DNA of 6,017 nucleotides from an uncultured Bacteroidales bacterium (lineage in GTDB: Bacteria; Bacteroidota; Bacteroidia; Bacteroidales; Muribaculaceae): positions 1 to 6,017 of the forward strand of contig USIY01000145.1 of NCBI GenBank assembly GCA_900554845.1, in the 5' to 3' direction. The position numbers and the translations under genes were made by a program. This document shows, piece by piece, positions 1 to 5,916 of the stretch (positions within the stretch are counted from its first letter, which is position 1; each line of letters opens with the position of its first letter). The notes under the pieces were generated by a model. It was not told the DNA's origin. It made no database searches and saw only the letters and a list, made by a program, of their open reading frames with translations.

Positions 1-53
1 AAGGGTACAACGGTTTTCGAGACCGTCCCGTTCGACCGCTCCGGCATCTTTCC
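1..53 (-). tRNA. tRNA-Ser(CGA), 5' part only, cut by the left edge
   Basis: Read on the minus strand from position 53, the sequence starts with a 7-nt acceptor strand (GGAAAGA), then T8-G9, a 3-bp D stem (CCG/CGG) around a loop containing GGTCGAA, then G26. The anticodon stem is ACGGT/ACCGT, closing the 7-nt loop CTCGAAA, so the anticodon is CGA (positions 19-17), which reads the serine codon UCG. The short D stem and the start of an extra arm (TGTACCC) after the anticodon stem fit a class II serine tRNA. The rest of the variable arm, the T arm and the 3' acceptor strand lie off the left edge, so their pairing cannot be checked. A consensus promoter lies just upstream. Confidence 0.93.
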
Positions 54-70
54 TTAAGCGATTGCGAGTG

Positions 71-101
71 CAAAATTAGAGATTTTTTCTGAGTTTACCA
101 A
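71..101 (-). promoter_or_regulatory. Bacteroidetes-type promoter for tRNA-Ser
   Basis: On the minus strand there is a TTG (-33 box, positions 101-99), a 20-bp spacer and TAATTTTG (-7 box, positions 78-71). This matches the Bacteroidetes primary sigma consensus TTG-N19-21-TAnnTTTG exactly. Transcription would start a few bases after position 71, leaving only a short leader before the mature tRNA end at 53. Matching boxes, spacing and position relative to the tRNA make the call strong, although it is not experimentally shown. Confidence 0.8.
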
Positions 102-120
102 CTTTTTCAAGATTTTTCAT

Positions 121-128
121 TACTTTTG
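121..128 (+). promoter_or_regulatory. Probable -7 box for the uridine phosphorylase gene
   Basis: TACTTTTG on the plus strand fits the TAnnTTTG -7 consensus exactly, about 88 bp before the phosphorylase ATG. No TTG is found at the expected distance upstream (around 97-102), so the -33 half is weak or absent. Where it would fall, it would overlap the oppositely oriented -33 box of the tRNA-Ser promoter. The predicted leader would be about 80 nt. Confidence 0.4.
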
Positions 129-215
129 TTGTTGTACTTATATATTCGGCACTCATAATGTTCTGAAATTCACATGAACTGCGGATGCTTTTGATATAAC
201 CCAAATCAATAGGCC

Positions 216-1109
216 ATGGAAAACAATCGTATCATACCTCCGTCTGAACTTATCATCAACGACAACGGCAGCGCGTTCCATATCCACCTGCGTCCGGATC
301 AGCTGCGCGACAACATTATCTTCGTGGGAGACCCCGGAAGAGTCGACATGGTAGCGTCCTACTTCGACTCCATAGATTATGATGTACAGTCCCGCGAATT
401 CCACGCCATAGGCGGCACATACCGGGGCATGCCGGTGATGTGCATAAGCCACGGAATAGGACCCGACAATATCGAAATTGTTGTGACGGAACTTGACGCT
501 CTCGCCAACGTCGACTTCAAGACCCGCCAGGTCAAACCTGCCCATCGCACGCTCAACATTGTCCGCATCGGCACTTCGGGTTCGCTCCAGGAGAATCTTC
601 ACCTCGGAGATTATGTAATCGCTGAAAAAGGAATAGGATTCGACGGCATACTGAACTTCTACGCCGACCGCGACAAAGTCTGTGATCTTGAATTTGAGGA
701 CAAGTTCGTGAAGCACACCGGATGGGACAAGACCTGGCCGGCGCCTTACGTCGCGAACGCCAACCCTGAATTAGTGGAGTCCATCGGTCGTGACGACATG
801 GTGCGGGGATACACTATCGCGGCAGTAGGTTTCTATGCTCCCCAAGGTCGTCAGGTGCGTCTTAAACTTAAAGATCCCGACCTCAATTCCAAAATCGAAT
901 CGTTCCGTTACGATGGGCGCCCCATCACGAACTTCGAGATGGAATCGGCATGTCTGCAAGGGATGAGCCTTTTGTTAGGACACCGTGCCATGACCGTGTG
1001 CTGCATCATCGCCGAACGTGTAGCGAACACAGCCAACACCGAATACAAGCCTCGTCTTAAAGATCTGGTCAAAACCGTTCTGGACCGATTTGTAGAATTT
1101 AAGCCTTAA
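216..1109 (+). CDS. udp: Uridine phosphorylase (nucleoside phosphorylase family I)
   Basis: Cytosolic enzyme of pyrimidine salvage that splits uridine with phosphate into uracil and ribose-1-phosphate. The 297-residue protein carries the NP-I family motifs in order: GDPGR (38-42, phosphate binding), SHGIGPDN (78-85), RIGTSGSLQ (117-125, phosphate and sugar site), FYAPQGR (206-212) and FEMESA (240-245, with Glu241-Met242-Glu243 at the ribose). Gln210 and Arg212 line up with the Gln-x-Arg pair that recognises uracil in E. coli Udp (Gln166/Arg168), which favours uridine over purine nucleosides. At nearly 300 residues it is longer than E. coli Udp (about 250), as in Bacteroidetes homologues. The ATG at 216 is chosen because the conserved N-terminal region follows; no Shine-Dalgarno is seen, normal for the phylum. 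It is divergent from tRNA-Ser and convergent with dprA, with a 22-bp gap lacking a clear terminator hairpin. Exact substrate preference is inferred. Confidence 0.92.
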   Translation: MENNRIIPPSELIINDNGSAFHIHLRPDQLRDNIIFVGDPGRVDMVASYFDSIDYDVQSREFHAIGGTYRGMPVMCISHGIGPDNIEIVVTELDALANVDFKTRQVKPAHRTLNIVRIGTSGSLQENLHLGDYVIAEKGIGFDGILNFYADRDKVCDLEFEDKFVKHTGWDKTWPAPYVANANPELVESIGRDDMVRGYTIAAVGFYAPQGRQVRLKLKDPDLNSKIESFRYDGRPITNFEMESACLQGMSLLLGHRAMTVCCIIAERVANTANTEYKPRLKDLVKTVLDRFVEFKP

Positions 1110-1131
1110 CACATCCTCCCTACGCCCCGTG

Positions 1132-2253
1132 CTATGCAAGTTCGTAACGTGCGCCGGGCAATTTATTGATTATTCCGTCAAACTCCATCTCCGTAAGGTC
1201 GGCAATGAGATCCTTCATGCTGACCTTGACGCGCATATGGAGTTCGTCGACGCTAAGCGGACGTCCCTCATGTTTAAGATGAGCGTAAATCTCCGCCGGA
1301 ACGCCCTGCAGTTCCGGGAAAAGATTGCGATGCTTCGGGACGCTTTTCAGCACTCCGGGCGCCCAGCCGGTACACCGCGCCACATCAGCCGCGCATGTCA
1401 CAAGATGCGCCTTGTCCTGATTTATCAACAGATTGCAGCCGCTGCTCGCCGAGTCCGAGACACGCCCCGGCAACGCCAATACTTCTCGATTGTTGATGAA
1501 CGCCTGATTGGCGGTGCTCATGGCTCCTCCCTTTATCTCCGATTCGGCCACAAACGTTGCTCCGCACAATCCGGCTATTATGCGGTTTCGTTCAAGAAAA
1601 TTCCTTTGATAAGGTTCCGTTCCGGTGGGATACTGTGAAACTATGGCGCCACCGCTCTCGACGATCTGCTTGGCGAGGGCGCGGTGCTGCGCAGGATATA
1701 TGCGGTCAAGTCCATGAGCAACTACCGCAACGGTGGGAAGATGGTGGGCCAACGCCGACTTATGGGCCGTGGCGTCGATGCCGTACGCGAGTCCGCTTAC
1801 AATCAACAAATCCGGATAATACACCGCCAGATCTTTCACCAAACTCTCTACAAACCCCATACCGTAGGCCGTCGCCCGTCGCGTTCCCACGATTGCCAAC
1901 GCAAACCGGGGGTCGAGATCTGCTTCACCAAGCACATACAGCATGACAGGAGCATCATGCAATTCCTGCAACAGACATGGATATCCTTCATCTCCTATGA
2001 ACAACCCACGGATATGATGACACTCCATAAACTCCACTTCCCGACGGGCCCGCTCCAATGCCTCCTGCCGCTTTACAGGATCAAAACGCAAGCCCTCCCC
2101 CGCTCCGATACGCGTCATCAAACCGCCCATTCCGGGCTTGAAAAAATCAGCGTAATCATATTCCACATCGATCATGGCGCGCATAACATCGGCCGTCATT
2201 CCGGGAGTCATGGACAACCCGACCTTATATATCAACCGTTCGCGCTCTTCCAT
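1132..2253 (-). CDS. dprA: DNA-processing protein DprA (Smf)
   Basis: Cytosolic protein that binds incoming single-stranded DNA and loads RecA during natural transformation. The 373 residues show the full family layout. An N-terminal helical region (about 1-75) is followed by a Rossmann-like core (about 80-295) with IVGTRRATAYG (121-131), SGLAYGIDATAH (153-164), FLERNRIIAGL (219-229), GGAMSTANQA (242-251), LPGR (261-264) and SGCNLLI (271-277). A C-terminal winged-helix domain (about 312-373) follows. All nucleotide-pocket motifs are intact, so this is a working copy. It is the last gene of the minus-strand cluster and starts 34 bp after the thioesterase stop; the gap holds one copy of a 14-bp tandem repeat. 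There is no Shine-Dalgarno before the ATG. Presence of dprA alone does not prove competence, since many non-competent bacteria keep it. Confidence 0.96.
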   Translation of the reverse strand: MEERERLIYKVGLSMTPGMTADVMRAMIDVEYDYADFFKPGMGGLMTRIGAGEGLRFDPVKRQEALERARREVEFMECHHIRGLFIGDEGYPCLLQELHDAPVMLYVLGEADLDPRFALAIVGTRRATAYGMGFVESLVKDLAVYYPDLLIVSGLAYGIDATAHKSALAHHLPTVAVVAHGLDRIYPAQHRALAKQIVESGGAIVSQYPTGTEPYQRNFLERNRIIAGLCGATFVAESEIKGGAMSTANQAFINNREVLALPGRVSDSASSGCNLLINQDKAHLVTCAADVARCTGWAPGVLKSVPKHRNLFPELQGVPAEIYAHLKHEGRPLSVDELHMRVKVSMKDLIADLTEMEFDGIINKLPGARYELA

Positions 2254-2272
2254 GGGAAAGTTCTGTTAGGAG

Positions 2273-2300
2273 GTCAACGGATATATGTCAACGGATATAT
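2273..2300. repeat. Perfect 14-bp tandem duplication over the thioesterase stop
   Basis: The unit GTCAACGGATATAT occurs twice head to tail (2273-2286 and 2287-2300) with no mismatch. The copy at 2287-2300 contains the stop codon (TGA on the minus strand, 2290-2288) and the last codons of the thioesterase. The other copy lies in the spacer before dprA. Removing either copy would leave the same stop, so the duplication only lengthens the intergenic gap. Confidence 0.95.
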
Positions 2301-2710
2301 TTAGAGAACACTGCGGCAAGTTCATCGCCACGCGACAGTTTACCGTCCTTCAGCACCACAACTATCACCTGTCCTTCCGCGCATACCTCCCCGTCAGAAC
2401 GTATTATATCCTGGTGGAATATGAACCTCGGGCCCTTGCGCTCCAACCGTAGGCAGCTGATAAAAGTATCGCCTCCGCGCAACGAAGTCTTGTACTCCAC
2501 CTCAATCTTGCGCACCACGGCGTCGATCCCCTTATTATGCATGGCTATAAACGACAATCCGGCGTCCTGACAGAACTTATGTCGAGTATGCTCCATGTAA
2601 TGAAGATAATTGGCATTATTGACTATCTCTTCGCAATCAAGCTCATAGTCCCTGACCTCCATATCCATTATGAAGCAATATTTCTTGTTCGTGTCCTTAA
2701 GAATCCTCAT
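2288..2710 (-). CDS. Acyl-CoA thioesterase, hotdog fold (4-hydroxybenzoyl-CoA thioesterase/YbgC family)
   Basis: Cytosolic thioesterase expected to hydrolyse acyl-CoA or acyl-ACP thioesters; the natural substrate is unknown. The 140 residues fit a single hotdog domain. The signature VRDYELDCEEIVNNANYLHY (19-38) is followed by MEHTRHKF, the long central helix. Asp25 aligns with the catalytic Asp17 of the Pseudomonas 4-hydroxybenzoyl-CoA thioesterase. In most relatives a Gly follows this Asp two or three residues on; here the positions are Glu27-Glu28, a mild oddity. The start at 2710 is preferred because residues 10-20 form the expected first strand; Met15 (2668) or Met17 would shorten it, and no ribosome site decides. 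It follows the membrane-protein gene by 45 bp and precedes dprA by 34 bp. A good promoter inside the preceding gene (2785-2814) probably drives it. Confidence 0.88.
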   Translation of the reverse strand: MRILKDTNKKYCFIMDMEVRDYELDCEEIVNNANYLHYMEHTRHKFCQDAGLSFIAMHNKGIDAVVRKIEVEYKTSLRGGDTFISCLRLERKGPRFIFHQDIIRSDGEVCAEGQVIVVVLKDGKLSRGDELAAVFSKYIR

Positions 2711-2731
2711 AAGTCTTGAAGTTGATATTGG

Positions 2732-2759
2732 GGTTTATTGTTTATGGTTTATTGTTTAT
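2732..2759. repeat. Perfect 14-bp tandem duplication over the membrane-protein stop
   Basis: The unit GGTTTATTGTTTAT occurs twice head to tail (2732-2745 and 2746-2759). The copy at 2746-2759 contains the TAA stop (2758-2756, minus strand) of the two-helix membrane protein. The other copy lies in the 45-bp gap before the thioesterase gene. Both copies would sit in the leader of a transcript from the promoter at 2785-2814. The unit is itself built of near-repeats of GTTTAT, so slippage is a likely origin. Confidence 0.93.
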
Positions 2760-3283
2760 GTTTTTTGGGTTAGGGAATTTCGTGCAAATTTAGCAATTTT
2801 ATCGAAACTGTCAACATTCATCGGCACCCAAAGAAACCCCGGCATGCTGTCCTTAAGCTCCACGAATCCGGCGTCGCCGCGTATAGACCATCCCGTGACA
2901 TTGCATTTGCCGAATCGTTCCTGTCTCAAAACTGTGTATTCGGGATCCTGACCGTCATTTTCCTCCTTCTGCTTCTCCAACAGAGTCACAACAAGAACAT
3001 CCTCCTCAATATCCACTGCATGCGGCAATACATTGACAAAACATTCCCGGCACAAAGCATGGTTGTAGTAGCACATTGCCAGTGCCATCGGCAACATTAT
3101 CAGCAGCACCATCAGCCCCAGGATCGCCCAACGGACATCTCCCAGAAGAACAGCAGCCACAAAACCGACGAGAGCCAGCGCGACTCCTCCCCATATCCAC
3201 CAGTGAGCGAACCGCCGCATGATTTCGCGTCCGAAACTTCCGGCAGGCATCTTAAAGACAGTCCTCTTTACCTCAGTCATCAT
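2756..3283 (-). CDS. Unrecognised membrane protein with two N-terminal helices
   Basis: I do not recognise a named family. The 175-residue protein begins with a short basic segment (1-27), then two hydrophobic stretches, about 28-47 and 52-71, separated by a tight turn with Asp49 and Arg51. This suggests a helical hairpin in the inner membrane with both ends in the cytosol. The rest (about 88-170) is soluble and strand-rich, ending in GFLWVPMNVDSFDKIAKFAR: a strand, a Pro, then a helix. This layout (two helices, then a small beta domain ending in a strand and helix) recalls YcxB-like or bacterial PH-like domains, but that is a shape-level guess. The start overlaps the stop of the Ntn-hydrolase gene by 4 bp (ATGA, 3283-3280), implying translational coupling; Met2 (3280) is an alternative start. 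Its last codons contain a promoter for the next gene. Confidence 0.8.
   Translation of the reverse strand: MMTEVKRTVFKMPAGSFGREIMRRFAHWWIWGGVALALVGFVAAVLLGDVRWAILGLMVLLIMLPMALAMCYYNHALCRECFVNVLPHAVDIEEDVLVVTLLEKQKEENDGQDPEYTVLRQERFGKCNVTGWSIRGDAGFVELKDSMPGFLWVPMNVDSFDKIAKFARNSLTQKT
2785..2814 (-). promoter_or_regulatory. Internal promoter for the thioesterase-dprA pair
   Basis: On the minus strand there is TTG (2814-2812), a 19-bp spacer, then TAAATTTG (2792-2785), an exact match to the Bacteroidetes TTG-N19-21-TAnnTTTG promoter. It lies inside the final codons of the two-helix membrane protein (the NVDSFDKIAKFA stretch), about 75 bp before the thioesterase ATG. A start near 2778 would give a leader of roughly 70 nt containing the 14-bp tandem repeat. 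Because the sequence also codes for protein, a chance match cannot be excluded. Confidence 0.6.
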
Positions 3284-4425
3284 TTATTGCCGTCACGCGC
3301 CGACGATTCCCGAAGATATGTGGCATGATTCAGTTCACGGATTCGCTGTACATAACCCGTTCCTTGCTGATTGTACAGCAACGGCATGTCTATATATTTG
3401 TCTCCGTTACCCTTATGAATACCGAACACTTCATCGCGTTTCCTTTTGGCTTCCTCCGACAATGGAGCATGACCATTGGGCAATGTTCCTCGCAATTCGG
3501 CGTCCACACCGTCGGCGGTGTTTCGTACGGCCCTTATCTCCGACACTGGCGGATAACCGAGCCCGGTCCACATTATATATTGTTCGGCGACAAATTCAGG
3601 CGTGACCGAATCAGATGATTCCACAGGCACACAACCTTCTATGGCCACTGTGGCAGTGGATTTATAACGGGGAATGAAATCCTGGTCAACCACCCATCGG
3701 TCGGGGCCGTGGCTGTAGTCGCGCTTGTTCAAGTCATGATAGAACGAGCGGCTTACAGTTTCGGTAAGCACTTCCGGAGTGATCGATCGATCATCGGCAT
3801 ACGGAAGCAGCAGACATTCCGCATTAGCCTCGCGTACAAAGCCGTAACCCTCGTTCGGACGGCCGGAATGGCTGTAATTGGTCCGCACCAACATGTGTTG
3901 CTTGGAGTCCTTGAGGTCGAACCTTCGGTAACTGTGATTGTTCACCTCAAAAAACGCTCCGTTGCCCGTCGCGTCAATCACACCGAAATTCGCCTCCACT
4001 CCCATCGGACGCTTATATGTGTCAAGCAACCGGGCGAAATCATCCACAGTGCGGCATGTCTTCAGAGCCTTGGTCATAAGGATGCCCTCTTTATCCATTT
4101 TTTTGGCCGGCACCTTGTCGTCCTTTATATTATATGACGCTGTGTTCATCACGGCAAATCCAGCGTCGTTCATGCCCATCCAGGCCTCCTTCAATTCCTT
4201 GTCGCCGGCATTGAACAAAGCCGTATAGCCCATCTCCTTGCCGTTGGCGGGAACGTGTTCCACCTTATTGTCGATGGTGCTGGTGTCGCGGTGTTTCCAC
4301 AGAATGGGCCGTCCGGACGGATTGAGTTCCGCCCCTATGATGGCCGACGTACATGCAGACGCCCGCGGAACCGTCAGGCCCGCGAGCGTCATTGCCGTTA
4401 TTGCGATTAATCTTAACTTTTTCAA
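3280..4425 (-). CDS. Exported Ntn-hydrolase, C45 / isopenicillin-N acyltransferase-like
   Basis: Predicted periplasmic or secreted amidase/acyltransferase of the Ntn fold, in the broad group with C45 acyltransferases, carcinine hydrolase and bile salt hydrolases; substrate unknown. The 381 residues open with a signal peptide (basic KKLR, hydrophobic core about 6-19, ASA before Cys25). Cys25 begins the typical CTSAIIG strand, followed by GRPILWKHRD (38-47) with conserved Arg46-Asp47, GMNDAGFAVMNT (84-95), GVEANFGVIDATGNGAFFEV (142-161), RTNYSH (181-186) and MWTGLGYPPVS (285-295). Cys25 is the expected N-terminal nucleophile, exposed by signal-peptide removal. The start is TTG at 4425: the frame is closed by a stop 4 codons upstream and the next ATG (residue 12) would destroy the signal peptide. 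TTG overlaps the DUF1015 stop as TTGA. A lipoprotein reading (ASAC) is possible but the box is poor. Confidence 0.87.
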   Translation of the reverse strand: MKKLRLIAITAMTLAGLTVPRASACTSAIIGAELNPSGRPILWKHRDTSTIDNKVEHVPANGKEMGYTALFNAGDKELKEAWMGMNDAGFAVMNTASYNIKDDKVPAKKMDKEGILMTKALKTCRTVDDFARLLDTYKRPMGVEANFGVIDATGNGAFFEVNNHSYRRFDLKDSKQHMLVRTNYSHSGRPNEGYGFVREANAECLLLPYADDRSITPEVLTETVSRSFYHDLNKRDYSHGPDRWVVDQDFIPRYKSTATVAIEGCVPVESSDSVTPEFVAEQYIMWTGLGYPPVSEIRAVRNTADGVDAELRGTLPNGHAPLSEEAKRKRDEVFGIHKGNGDKYIDMPLLYNQQGTGYVQRIRELNHATYLRESSARDGNK

Positions 4426-5666
4426 TCCAATTTATGTATTATGAGGCCCGAGCGCAGTTTTGGCTCGAACCAAGTGGTTTTGGGAGGCATGATGTTCCCC
4501 GAATCGGCGATATCCATCAGTTGCTTCATTGTGACGGGATAAAGCGCCAATGCCATTGCCATCTCCCCTGAATCCACACGGCGTTTCAATTCCTCCAGAC
4601 CACGGATGCCTCCCACAAAGTCGATGCGCTTGTCGGAACGGAGGTCGGTGATGCCGAGAAGATCCCGAAGAATCAGATCGCTCGACACCGTCACGTCAAG
4701 CACTCCGATCGGATCATTGTCATTGTACGTTCCCTCTTTGGCGGTCAAGGAGTACCATCTTCCCTCCAGATAAAGCGAGAAATTATGCAGACCCACGGGG
4801 TGATACGTATCTACACCCTTGTCCTCCACAATGAAATTCTCAGCCAGCTTGCCGAGGAATTCAGCCGGTGTCATTCCGTTCAGGTCCTTCACCACACGGT
4901 TATAATCGATTATGCGGAGATGCGACGCCGGGAACGCCACAGCCATGAAGTAATTGTACTCCTCGTCACCGCGATGCTCGGGATTGTTCCTGGCTTTCTC
5001 GGCTCCAACCAGAGCCGCCGCGGCGGAACGATGATGACCGTCGGCTATGTACATGTTAGGAATCTTCGCGAATTCCTCCGTGATTCTACGGATCATCTCG
5101 GCATCGTCCACAACCCACAAGGTATGACCGAACGTATCGGGAGCCACAAAATCATACTCTGGCTCCTTAGCGGTAACGGCATCTATGATCTCCTGCAACG
5201 CCGGATTATCAGGGAAAGCGAAGAACACCGGCTCAATGTTGGCGTTGTTGCAACGCACATGCTTCATGCGGTCCTCCTCCTTGTCACGACGTGTAAGCTC
5301 ATGCTTCTTGATGCGGCCCTCCATATAATCCGGAACCCATGCCGCAACCACAAAGCCATACTGCGTCCTGCCGTCCATGGTCTGGGAGTATATGTAATAA
5401 TTCTCTTTCTCATCCTGACGGAGCCATCCGTTTTCCTGAAACTTTCTGAAATTCTCAACCGCCTTGTCGTAGACACGGGGATCATGCTCGTCAAATCCGG
5501 GTTCGAAATCAATCTCAGGCTTAATAATGTGATAGAGGCTCTTGGGATTCCCCTCCGCCTCGATGCGTGCCTCCTCGGAATTCAGCACATCGTAGGGACG
5601 GCTCGCCACTTCCTCCACCAATTCCTTGGGAGGACGCACGCCTTTGAACGGTTTTACTTTTGCCAT
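4422..5666 (-). CDS. DUF1015 family protein
   Basis: Cytosolic protein of 414 residues, full length for the DUF1015 family, whose biochemical role is not established to my knowledge. Family landmarks are intact: RPYDVLNSEEA (23-33), GRIKKHELTRRDKEEDR (117-133), the invariant-looking ADGHHRSAAA (208-217) and the C-terminal MPPKTTWFEPKLRSGL (393-408). The DGHHR box and the upstream KHE-T box resemble those of the ParB/SerK-type fold, in which such residues bind nucleotide or phosphate; SerK and SbnI are free-serine kinases. From memory, DUF1015 genes in Bacteroides often sit beside serC and serA, which would fit a serine-related role, but those genes are not in this window. It is first in the visible operon; its stop overlaps the Ntn-hydrolase TTG start. 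A mobile element ends 27 bp before the ATG, and I see no consensus promoter in between. Confidence 0.9.
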   Translation of the reverse strand: MAKVKPFKGVRPPKELVEEVASRPYDVLNSEEARIEAEGNPKSLYHIIKPEIDFEPGFDEHDPRVYDKAVENFRKFQENGWLRQDEKENYYIYSQTMDGRTQYGFVVAAWVPDYMEGRIKKHELTRRDKEEDRMKHVRCNNANIEPVFFAFPDNPALQEIIDAVTAKEPEYDFVAPDTFGHTLWVVDDAEMIRRITEEFAKIPNMYIADGHHRSAAAALVGAEKARNNPEHRGDEEYNYFMAVAFPASHLRIIDYNRVVKDLNGMTPAEFLGKLAENFIVEDKGVDTYHPVGLHNFSLYLEGRWYSLTAKEGTYNDNDPIGVLDVTVSSDLILRDLLGITDLRSDKRIDFVGGIRGLEELKRRVDSGEMAMALALYPVTMKQLMDIADSGNIMPPKTTWFEPKLRSGLIIHKLD

Positions 5667-5690
5667 GTTTTTATGATATTTGATAAGGTC

Positions 5691-5693
5691 TTA
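5691..5693. repeat. Target-site duplication TTA, left copy
   Basis: TTA directly abuts the left terminal repeat, and the same TTA follows the right terminal repeat at 5917-5919. A 3-bp duplication of the form TNA is what IS5-family elements of the IS1031 group make. With only three bases, chance identity is possible, but the placement at the exact ends of the inverted repeats supports it. Confidence 0.7.
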
Positions 5694-5712
5694 GAGTGTG
5701 TTGAGTTTTAAA
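5694..5712 (+). repeat. Left terminal inverted repeat of the small element
   Basis: GAGTGTGTTGAGTTTTAAA, a perfect 19-bp inverse match to positions 5898-5916. It marks the left end of the 223-bp element, flanked outside by TTA. Confidence 0.93.
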
Positions 5713-5860
5713 TCAAATTAAGATTGAGAGGCTTTTTTGAGAAGATTTCGCAAGTAGATGAGGGAGCAATTGCTACATTGCGACCGAAGAAACTTGGCGA
5801 ACCTTCAGCTCATCGACCAAAGGGAGATAAATCAGCCAAAAAAGACCTCAAGATTAATTT

Positions 5861-5873
5861 GAAGTATTACTTC
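5861..5873. repeat. Short palindrome inside the element
   Basis: GAAGTA, one central T, then TACTTC: a perfect 6-bp inverted repeat just before the TAA that closes the internal open frame. It lies 24 bp inside the right terminal repeat and could be a protein-binding or cruciform site of the element. Function is not known. Confidence 0.5.
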
Positions 5874-5897
5874 TAACACCCTTTATTGTTAAAACGG

Positions 5898-5916
5898 TTT
5901 AAAACTCAACACACTC
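5898..5916 (-). repeat. Right terminal inverted repeat of the small element
   Basis: Reverse complement of the left terminal repeat over all 19 bases, followed outside by TTA (5917-5919). The match does not extend usefully further inward: only scattered bases agree beyond the 19 bp. Confidence 0.93.

Larger units (their letters stand above)
5694..5916. mobile_element. 223-bp MITE-like element, IS5-family (IS1031-type) ends
   Basis: The element is bounded by perfect 19-bp inverted repeats beginning GAGTGTGTTG and flanked by TTA on both sides. This combination of ends and TNA target duplication fits IS5-family insertion sequences of the IS1031 group. At 223 bp it cannot encode a transposase, so it would have to be moved by a full-length relative elsewhere in the genome. 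Inside it are a 54-codon open frame without ATG (5712-5873, plus strand) ending in TAA, and a small palindrome GAAGTA-T-TACTTC (5861-5873) near the right end. Its left end is 27 bp from the DUF1015 start codon, so it lies in that gene's promoter or leader region. Family assignment is from end structure only; no transposase is present to confirm it. Confidence 0.82.

Noticed and set aside
1110..1131. Terminator between the convergent phosphorylase and dprA genes
   Set aside because: The 22-bp gap has no stem with a T-run on either strand. GGTC/GACC near 1066-1085 is inside the phosphorylase coding sequence and too weak to call.
1129..1638. Plus-strand frames of 129-206 codons across 1129-2304
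   Set aside because: All are antisense to dprA, whose motifs are intact over the full length.
2285..2452. Plus-strand 55-codon frame preceded by AGGAGG (2268-2273)
   Set aside because: The Shine-Dalgarno-like site is attractive, but Bacteroidetes genes here do not use one, the spacing is long (11 nt), and the frame is antisense to the conserved thioesterase with no recognisable content.
3780..3795. GATCGATCGATCATCG simple repeat
   Set aside because: It is a short coding stretch (DDRSIT of the hydrolase) and no more than chance GATC runs.
4785..5711. Plus-strand open frame of 308 codons
   Set aside because: It lies antisense to the well-conserved DUF1015 gene, shows no recognisable motif, and its length follows from the codon use of the opposite strand.
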